A stretch of 64,000 nucleotides of DNA from Capronia americana (Eukaryota > Ascomycota > Eurotiomycetes > Chaetothyriales > Herpotrichiellaceae): contig JADWQD010000005.1 of assembly GCA_016110215.1 (NCBI GenBank), positions 1,054,001-1,118,000 on the forward strand, given 5' to 3'. The notes under the pieces are model-generated. The model was not told where the DNA came from. It did no database searches and saw only the letters and a list, made by a program, of their open reading frames with translations. Numbering within the stretch: the stretch's first letter is position 1; each line of letters starts with the position of its first letter. This document shows positions 56,244 through 64,000 of the stretch, in pieces. A program made the translations under genes and the position numbers.

Positions 56244-58836
56244 ATGACAGCAAGCAATCCCAGGGCTGGATGGGAGAAAGTCGGTGACCAATTCTACCGA
56301 AAAGTACCCTTGTACGAATCTGTTTTCGACCAAGACCTCGAGCTCGAGAACTACCTAGTAGCCGGTGCGCCGTATGGTGGCGCTCTAGGTAAGCTTCACC
56401 TCGCCTTGGATTTGTCTTTCGAAGCTTATGCTTCCAGCACTATGGCGAGACACCACAAGGGTAGCAAAATATCGAGCAGGCCAATCCGCTAAACCGACGA
56501 TCGATATATACTCATCCTCAGGCAAGCTCATCAGCAACATCAGCTGGGAGAGAGGTGTGATTAAGGGGCTTGGATGGTCTGATGATGAGAGGTTACTCGT
56601 TGTCACTGAGGACGGTACCGTGCATTGCTACTTCGGCCTCCATAGTGACTTTCAACCTTTCTCGCTTGGCCACGGCTCAGAGGAATATGGGGTCGTGTCG
56701 TGTCGGTTTTGGTCTCACGGATTTGTCGCTCTGCTCTCCAACAACTCCCTGATTGCCGTCTCGTCATTCGATGAGCCTAGGCCGAGACAGCTCGCGGCGA
56801 TACCAGAAGGCCAAGTCCATTCTTGGTCACTGATCCCGCCGGCGTACACGTTATCTCGGTCCGTTGAGGTGCTGGTAGCCGTGAATAGGACGATATTCGT
56901 GGTGGACGCCACCGACGCCGAAGATCGAGGACTCTCAGATGGACCTTTCATGCACGTTAGCGTTTCCCCCAACGGACGGTTCGCAGCACTATTCACCGAG
57001 GACGGTAAAGTCTGGGTTGTGGGCAGTGACTTCCAGAACAAATACAGCGAGTACGACTCCAAGGCCAAGACTACGCCGAGGCAGATATACTGGTGTGGAA
57101 ACGACTCTGTTATTCTCGCCTGGGAAGACGAGATCCATATGGTAGGACCCAACGGGGCTGCTGTCAAATACTACTACGACGATCAAGTCCACGTCGTGCC
57201 AGATATTGACGGTGTTCGCCTCATCACCAACGACGTATGCGAGTTCTTGCACAAGGTCCCTGACTCGCTAGAAGAAGTCTTCAAGCTTGGCTCGACCTCC
57301 CCCGCCTCGGTGCTGGTCGATTCGATTGAGCTGCTGGAAAAGAAGTCACCGAAAGCAGACGAGAACATTCAGAGAATCAAGCCAAATCTTCCCGATGCAG
57401 TTGAAACCTGTATTCGAGCCGCAGGCCACGAGTTTAACCAGATTCTACAGAAACTGTTGTTACGGGCAGCCTCGTTTGGCAAATCCGTCCTGGATCTGTA
57501 CAGCAGCGACGAGTTTGTTGACATGTGTGAAGACCTGAGGGTGCTGAATGCCATCCGAGACTACCGTATCGGGCTTTACATGTCCTACGAGCAGTATGTC
57601 AGACTGACTCCAGAACGACTTATCGCCCGATTGGTCAACCGGAGAGAATATCTCCTAGCGATCAAGCTGTCTGAATTCCTGCACCTCCCTCTGAACAAGA
57701 TATATGTGCACTGGGCGAGTCAAAAGGTCCGAGGGTCTTCAGCGGATGACGATGCAGTCCGGGAGCTGGTGGTGGAACGGTTGCGCGGCAAGCAAGGGAT
57801 TTCGTTCGAAGCAATTGCGAGAGCTGCGTACGACGAAGGACGCAGCCACCTGGCAACAACCCTCCTCAATCACGAACCCAGAGCGGGCAAACAAGTGCCT
57901 CTCCTGCTTAATATGGAAGAGGATGAGATTGCACTAAACAAGGCGATCGAGTCAGGAGATACCGATCTGGTCTTCTTCGTCTTGCTCGAGCTGAAGAAGA
58001 AACTGCCTCTGGCGGCATTCCTGCGCACCATCAGCGACAAGCCTGTGGCGTCGGCCCTTGTGGAAAGCTCGGCGAGAGCGCAAGACACAGAGTTGCTGAA
58101 GGATCTGTACTACCAGGATGACCGACCGGTCGAAGGGTCCAACCTGCTGCTGGAAGAAGCTATGCAGCAACCGCAAGTCCAGGCAGTGATTGACAAGCTC
58201 AGGCTAGCGAGCAGACTGCTCACTGATGCTAAAGACCCTACAGCGCAATTCCACACCAAGGCTCTCGCTGAAGCCAGTCAGCTTCTCAAGATGCAAGAAG
58301 CATTCGACAAGGACATAACCGACAGCAGTGGAAGCTATGTTGGACTGAGTGTTAATGAGACCATGTTCCGCCTGATCAAGTCCGGATACAGCAAACGAGC
58401 TGCAAAGGTTCAGAGCGACTTCCGTGTTCCGGAAAAGACCTGGTGGTGGATCCGGCTCCGGGCGTTGACTGCCGCTCGACTCTGGGGTGAAGTTGAGGAG
58501 ATTGCTAAGAACAAGAAGTCGCCCATCGGATGGGAAGTAAGTGCCGTGGTCCTTTCCTGACGAGATGCTTGATCTAACTCCGTTTAGCCCTTCTACAACG
58601 AAGTCCTCGGAGCAGGCAACACCCGTCTTGCGTCGTCGTTTGTCCCGAAGTGTACCAACCTTCAGCCATCCGAACGGATCGAGATGTGGGTGAAGTGTGG
58701 CATGATCACCAAGGCTGGGGAAGAGGCCGTCAGGGCCAAAGATGTGAATGCCCTGGAACTCCTGCGTGACAAGGCTAATGGCCAGCAATTGGTGGAGATT
58801 GAGCGCATGCTCAACCAGGTGCGCCCCAAGAGGTAG
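56244..58836 (+). CDS. vps16: Vps16, HOPS/CORVET core subunit
   Basis: Three exons, 830 aa: 56244-56388, 56438-58536 and 58588-58836, with 49- and 51-bp introns. Class C Vps protein of the HOPS and CORVET tethering complexes at endosome and vacuole. The N-terminal beta-propeller starts GWEKVGDQFYRKVPLYE and spans about 410 residues (KLISNISWERGVIKGLGWSD, MHVSVSPNGRFAALFTEDGK). The C-terminal alpha-solenoid begins around FNQILQKLLLRAASFGKSVL and includes ALNKAIESGDTDLVFFVLLE. It ends with WVKCGMITKAGEEAV and QLVEIERMLNQVRPKR. The start at 56244 fits the family; the frame extends further 5' without similarity. The length is normal for fungal Vps16. Confidence 0.95.
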
Positions 58837-58865
58837 CCTGGACGTGCGAAAGAAGCGATGAGCGA

Positions 58866-59461
58866 TCATGTTATCTTGTCGACCTCGTCGTCCTCAGCGA
58901 GCGTTGGCGCGGGTACATGTGCAGTTCGGTCGACCACGAGCAGCCGGGTGTCGGCAATCCCGGGCAGATTGTCAGCACCCTCATCAACGTCTTCCATATC
59001 CTCCCAGTCGTCTTGGTCTTTTTCGCCCATTTCATCAACGAGGCCCTTCAATTTGTCGAATTTATTCGCGCTGCCATTGACCTCATCCCACATTCCCTTC
59101 CGCTCGCGCCTCTTTTTCAGCCGCCCTGCAGCATCTTCAACCTTCCTCGACATTCGGTCTTGGACGACTTCCGCCCTTGCGAGTCCTCGTTCCTGTCTCC
59201 GTTTCTGTCCCTTTGTCAATGGCTTCTGTTTCTTCTTCGACTTTGTGACTCCGCTGTTGGGGCGGGCGGCCAGTATTGGCGTGGCATCCGTGGCACGAGG
59301 CGCTTGCTTTATAGACTTGTCGACGTCGATTGAGGGGGAAGTTGCTCTCTTCGAGGCTCGGGATCTGGGATTTGCTGAGAGGTATTAGAGGGCACGGCTG
59401 GCGTTTTCATTGTGCGCGAAGGCGTACCTGTTGTATTCTTGGCCTTTGATGTTTTCGCCAT
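58866..59461 (-). CDS. alb1: Alb1-like ribosome biogenesis factor
   Basis: Two exons, 180 aa: 59461-59428 and 59374-58866, with a 53-bp intron (GTACGC..CAG). The splice joins MAKTSKAKNTT to a basic region, RASKRATSPSIDVDKSIK. The conserved Alb1 core follows: KSKKKQKPLTKGQKRRQERG, RMSRKVEDAAGRLKKRRERK, GMWDEVNGSANKFD and an acidic DDWEDMEDVDEG tail. Alb1 family proteins act in nuclear 60S pre-ribosome maturation with the shuttling factor Arx1. It is convergent with vps16, leaving only about 30 bp between their stop codons. Confidence 0.9.
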
Positions 59462-59756
59462 GGCTGTAGATGTTGAAGCCCAGTCTTGCCCACGACTTGT
59501 GCTCCAGATAGTGGAGGGGGACAAGGGTGTACAGATGTACGAGGCGCTGGCACAATCCAAAGTAATTTTCGAGTCGCTCAAATCATCGGGGAAGTTTCAC
59601 CAAATTTGGCCGACGTGTGACGTAGCAGATCAGCCTCGTCATTATCAACAACGGAACCAGCACCCTGGCCACCCTGGCATACACCTGCACCGATACACGC
59701 TTCGCCGCCACACGCATACTCACAGAGCTGATGCTTGATCAATAGAGCCATGCACT

Positions 59757-62499
59757 ATGGCCCCTCCGCCGTTGAAGCGCCAAAAGACGAATCCGACCGA
59801 CGAATCCAGACCGCAGCCAACGCCCCAAGAACAGGCTCAGCAGGCTGCCAACGTTCCTCTTCCGCCGGATACGCCTCCAGTCACCTCATCGACTCCACGG
59901 GACGAGAAGCGATCGGTAAGAGAGCTGCCTTGCTCCAACTTCTTATATACTGATTCGTTGGCAGTCATGGCTGGCGCGAACGTGGCCGCGCAAGGCTCCC
60001 CCAATAACTCAAACACATCGTGAGAGTGTGTCCTCGGCGTCTAGCAGCACTCCTTCCACGATTACACCTGCTGCCCAAGAAAGCCCTTCGCCTACCCGGG
60101 AACGGACAAAAACGCAGAGGTCGCCGTCTTTGGCGATGACACTGGGGAAATCCACCTCGAACCGATCTCTGCCTATCAATGCCACTACTACGATTGTCAA
60201 TGCTACCTCAGCAGCTGCAGCATCGCCGGGCAAAACACACCCACATTCAGGATTGTCGTCGCAGACGAGGGATAATGGGATTGTGGGCAATCAGGCGACC
60301 AAAGACGAGCTGCGGCCGGAGAAGCCAGATGATAACCCAACACAACCACTGCCAGGCGTAGCGCCAACCCTGGAAACTTCACAGCCAGACCCTGCACAAC
60401 AGATCCAGCCTGAATCTCAGAGTACGTGGCTGAGCTGGCTACCTGGTAAAAAGGATGGGATAATAGCAAAGCCTACGGAAGCACAGGGACCCCCACCTCA
60501 ACCAGACTCCGTCGAAGAAGCAGAGGTCTCCGCAGTGAGCGATGAGGTTGCTGAGCCTGACAAACCGCAGCTTGAGACGACCGGACAGACTCAACAATCG
60601 TCTATTAATGCGAGCAACAAAAGGAGTTGGTATCAAATGTGGAGCAGCAGTGATCCACCAGCGGAAGTCCCGGCGCAGCAGGAGCCTGCGTCGATGCCGG
60701 TCCAATCCAGCACGGCGGAATCGGGTGAAGGTGCAAAGACAGCAACGGGCCCACCGAAGAGTCTCGACATCCCCCCTCCAAGCACGCCACAGGCGAAAGA
60801 TGGCTCTCAAGCGTCTTCATTGGAAACCTCACCTCCTCCACCTCTTCCCGGTGACGGATCCAAGTCGGGATGGGTGTTTTGGTCTCGAGAAAAGAAGCGC
60901 CCGGAGTCCATCAAGTCCGAGAGTGAGCCTCGTGTAGGCGAGATAGCCATATCTGATACGCCCTCCCAAGCACGACCGAAGCGAGCATCGATCAGTCTCC
61001 AAGACGAAGCAGCTAGGCCAGTACTCAAGCCATCCCCGCAAGAAATGCAATCAAAGAAGGCTGCAGCGCAGAAGATCGTCGAACCCAAGCAGCAAATTCT
61101 CACCGGACAGCCAACACCAGCAAAATCCCAGAAGAAATCAGCCTCCAAACAAGACTCCTCGCGAACCACTAAGGCGTCATCGTCATCGGCTGCCGCCATC
61201 GCGAAAGAACCCCGTCCCGCCTCCCCAGCGCCAACCCTCGACAAAAAGAAAGAAGACACCAATCTGCTTCTTCCGCTTCTTCACGACACTATCACCCATG
61301 AAGAACAACCGTCACTCCTCCAACAGCTCGCCCGTCTCCTCTACTATACCCGCGAACCCAGCGCGCAGCAACACGTCTCTCTAATCCGCGATCCGCCACG
61401 CATAAAACGCGCCCTGGCAATCGGCGTGCATGGCTACTTCCCCGCTCCCATGGTGCGATCAATCCTCGGCCAACCCACCGGCACGAGCATAAAATTCGCG
61501 GAAAAAGCCGCGCAGAATATTCGGCGTTATACAGCCTCTCAGGGATATGAGTGCGAAGTCAAAACAGCGGCTTTGGAAGGAGAAGGTCGCATCGCCGAAC
61601 GGGTTGAATTGCTATGGAGACTTCTCCTGAATTGGATTGACGAGATTAGGCGAAGTGATTTCATCCTGATAGCGGCTCACTCCCAGGGCGTGCCCGTGGC
61701 GATCATGCTTGTCGCAAAACTTATCCACTTTGGCTGTCTAAACCCGACAGCCCGGGTGGGGGTATGTGCTATGGCAGGCGTGAACATAGGTCCCTTCCAG
61801 GACTACAAGTCGCCCTGGATCACCGGATCTGCGGGCGAGCTATTCGAGTTCACGAACCCGAATAGTAAAGTCTCAAAGGACTACATGGCCGCGATAACCG
61901 ACTGCTTATACCACGGCGTCAAGGTCGCCTTCATCGGCAGCATCGACGATCAACTCGTGTCCATGGAATCAGCCGTCTTCGCGCCACTGACTCACCCGCA
62001 CATCTACCGCGCCGTCAGCATCGACAGCCGCATCCACGCGCCGAACTTCCTCTCCAATCTCGTAGGCTTCGTGCTCAAGCTCCGCAACGTCGGCGTCCCA
62101 GACCACGGCCTCATCCGCGAACTCTCGACCCCGCTGGCCGGCTCGCTATACACGGGCGAAGGACACTCTCGACTCTACGAGGACGACGCCGTCTATGCCC
62201 TCGCCATCGCCTTCAGCCTCGAAACCACATCCCTCCCCAACACGCCGATCAGTTCGTCGAAGCGCGCCGCCATCTCCGTGCCGAGTGATGGCAAATCCAC
62301 CCCCTCGGGTTCCCAGGCCAGCAACCCGTATATCCTGCCGTTCGCCATGCGCGGGATCTTGGAAGAGGATGTTGTCAAGAAGGACTTGAGAGACGAGGCC
62401 AAGAGGCTCCTGGAGCAGTTTGACGAATGGGAGCCCAAGACCAAGGTGCTCAAGGACGTGAAGTTCCGCCTCGAGGGCGTGAGGAGTCAGCTGTTGTAG
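59757..62499 (+). CDS. YMC020W-like alpha/beta hydrolase
   Basis: Two exons, 897 aa: 59757-59915 and 59965-62499, with a 49-bp intron (GTAAGA..CAG) in phase 0. The first 400 residues are long, disordered and Pro/Ser/Gln-rich, with short conserved patches STWLSWLPGKK and WYQMWSS typical of this fungal family. The hydrolase domain covers about 410-850: IKRALAIGVHGYFPAPMVRS, the elbow LIAAHSQGVPVA, CAMAGVNIGPFQDYKSPW, FIGSIDDQLVSMESAVFAPL and the C-terminal PYILPFAMRGILEE. It matches the conserved fungal proteins related to yeast YMC020W; the biochemical role is unknown, and a lipase-like fold with Ser-Asp-His is likely. Confidence 0.9.
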
Positions 62500-63313
62500 T
62501 TACCTATTCCGTACTGTCGTAATTGCCTGGAATGCATGGATTAGCGGGGGCGTGAGGCATGAGGCGTGAAGCGTGACTCGTGAGGCGTAATGCAAACCAC
62601 AAGCGGCTAGATACAATCGATGAATAAATAGGTACTGTAGCTTGTCCGAGTGCAAGTCAATTTTACCGTACCACTACTCTACAGTCCCACTACGAGTACC
62701 ACTAAGAGTACCACTGCCATATAGATCTTACCTACAGTAGACAGAACGATACGGAACTGGCATTATATCATTTACGTGGATAACTCCGTCAGCTGGGTAA
62801 CGTCATCTACAGTACCGGGTCAGTATTCGGTGAGTATCCAAAGTACTTCTACTGTCCTGCGCTATGCTGTGCTGTGTTGTGCTATGCTGTGCCTTTGTGA
62901 CGGTACTATGCACAAGCCGGCTGGAATGTCGGTCTAGGAATCAGGGTGACTCGAGAGGCGAATGTGTCCGGGACGCGTATTACAGTATGAGACGATGACG
63001 TTGTAGCAAGATAGCAACCGTCCGCTGTTAGGACGCTACTCGCGATCTGATTGGTAAATGTGCGAGGATAAGTATACTTTCACGATCAATGCTAGGAATA
63101 AACCGCTCAGAAGTACAATGCTGGTAAAAGCGTCAATCTCAACCGATTCCCTCCCTTTTACGGTACCCCATGTTTCGCCGTGAGGTGATGACCGTTATCT
63201 TTGGATTCGTGAGTGAGCCGACGCTCCATTAGCCTTTCGGTACCTTGCTCTTCGACGGCCATACAGCCGATGTGGTATGAACATGCTGCTGCCACAATGC
63301 CTTATCGTGACAA
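62500..63313. other. Intergenic with low-complexity DNA
   Basis: About 0.8 kb between convergent genes. Contains GCGTGAGGC-type repeats (about 62550-62590), ACTACGAGTACC-type repeats (about 62672-62718) and TGCTGTG repeats (about 62860-62892). No supported gene. Confidence 0.5.
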
Positions 63314-64000
63314 TCATTTCCCATCAGCAACCTGAGCAACACTGGGGACAAGCAACTGCCTTGCATCGGATCGCCCAGCGCTGCCATCAAACACGAAAGG
63401 TCCGGCGTTATTCCTAGGAGTCAACGGGCCTTCTCCGCTTATCATCTCGGCTGGGTCAGGAGTCTGCGTATTCATGCGTTGCCGTTCAGGCGCAACGTCC
63501 AGCTCGGTATCATCCTCTTGATCGGGCATGTCGATATTACCATTCATGGTCGAAAGTTCGGGTGAAGCTGGATTTGTCGCTTGTCTTCGAGCTAACAGCC
63601 CAGAGGTTCTGACGGGTAGGGGTGAAGAGGCAATCCCGTCGGTGTTGATGTCGGACTGGGTTACGGTAACGGGAGGGTTTTCCGGGATGCTCAAGCCATC
63701 TTGGTTGGGTTGCGAATCCGCAGTGAAGTTAGTGGTCTCCGGCTCACCCGTTACTTGTCCGTTCATGTGCTCGGTTGACGCCACAATCAATCCATTGACC
63801 TGCTCCGTGTTGGCTTCAGTGGCTTGGTTTTCTTGATCGTCAGTGTTGTCCATCCACTCGTCTATGTCGGATTGGGCGAGGTCGACGTCTGCAGTGAGGT
63901 CGGAATATGCTCTGCAATTCGGACATTGAAACTGCGGGTAAACACTGTTCTTGCCTTCAAGCAGAGGTCGAATGCATTTATAATGCCAGACATGAGCGCA
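63314..64000 (-). CDS. Dma1-like RING E3 ubiquitin ligase (C-terminal part)
   Basis: Partial gene cut by the right window edge. The visible minus-strand frame runs from base 64000 to a stop at 63314, about 228 codons. It opens inside a RING domain: CAHVWHYKCIRPLL then FQCPNCRAYSDL, giving the later Cys/His ligands. The match, including the following DLTADVDL, is to FHA-RING ligases of the Dma1/Chf group that act in mitotic exit and spindle checkpoint control. The ~180-residue tail is acidic, Asn/Gln/Thr-rich and disordered, usual for the filamentous-fungal orthologues. The FHA domain and start must lie beyond the window. Confidence 0.85.
   Translation of the reverse strand, partial: CAHVWHYKCIRPLLEGKNSVYPQFQCPNCRAYSDLTADVDLAQSDIDEWMDNTDDQENQATEANTEQVNGLIVASTEHMNGQVTGEPETTNFTADSQPNQDGLSIPENPPVTVTQSDINTDGIASSPLPVRTSGLLARRQATNPASPELSTMNGNIDMPDQEDDTELDVAPERQRMNTQTPDPAEMISGEGPLTPRNNAGPFVFDGSAGRSDARQLLVPSVAQVADGK

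Noticed and set aside
1..64000. tRNA, rRNA or snoRNA genes
   Set aside because: B-box-like GTTCGA strings occur (for example near 4511 and 39568) but no convincing A box or cloverleaf was found by eye.

Overview
The window is nuclear DNA of a filamentous ascomycete (Pezizomycotina). Coding regions are broken by short GT-AG introns, mostly 46-131 bp and often with CTAAC or GCTGAC branch sites. Several families are typical of these moulds: HET-domain protein, LaeA-like methyltransferase, Zn2Cys6 regulators, P450s, GH125 and a Dma1-like RING protein. I did not try to fix order or genus. Gene models were assembled by hand from reading frames and splice phase, and every multi-exon model called intact closes in frame.

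Region by region. 0.4-4.2 kb: an FAD monooxygenase and the DNA polymerase delta subunit Cdc27. 5.2-9.0 kb: one 1211-residue gene fusing an alpha/beta hydrolase to a CHAT (caspase-like) domain; it looks like two overlapping ORFs until two small introns are removed. 10.0-13.2 kb: a P450 and a LaeA-like methyltransferase. 13.2-18.0 kb: gene-poor DNA with a Zn2Cys6 relic, a perfect 37-bp hairpin, a short tandem array and one copy of a dispersed repeat. 18.0-24.3 kb: a PNPLA (patatin)-NB-ARC NLR-type gene, an antisense TPR relic, and an unknown gene frameshifted by a 34-bp tandem duplication. 25-28.2 kb: a GH125 mannosidase and a single-zinc-finger protein. 29.2-34.4 kb: a HET-domain protein with a ubiquitin-like module, a second copy of the dispersed repeat, and unrecognised coding relics. 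34.4-35.2 kb: a CYTH-like protein.

37-52 kb looks like a small metabolic cluster: P450, divergent Zn2Cys6 regulator, two short-chain dehydrogenases (one without catalytic residues), a sugar-type MFS transporter, a decayed questin-oxidase-like gene and an HSL-type alpha/beta hydrolase. No backbone synthase is visible. 52-54.4 kb holds a small hypothetical ORF and a frameshifted unknown gene. 54.4-64 kb returns to core genes: a magnesium-chelatase-like protein, Vps16, Alb1, a YMC020W-like hydrolase and the C-terminal part of a Dma1-like RING protein cut by the window end.

The most interesting content is that three proteins built like fungal self/non-self or cell-death factors lie within about 27 kb (hydrolase-CHAT, PNPLA-NB-ARC, HET-ULD), in DNA that also carries relics, frameshifting duplications and repeats. 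That these genes act together is inference.
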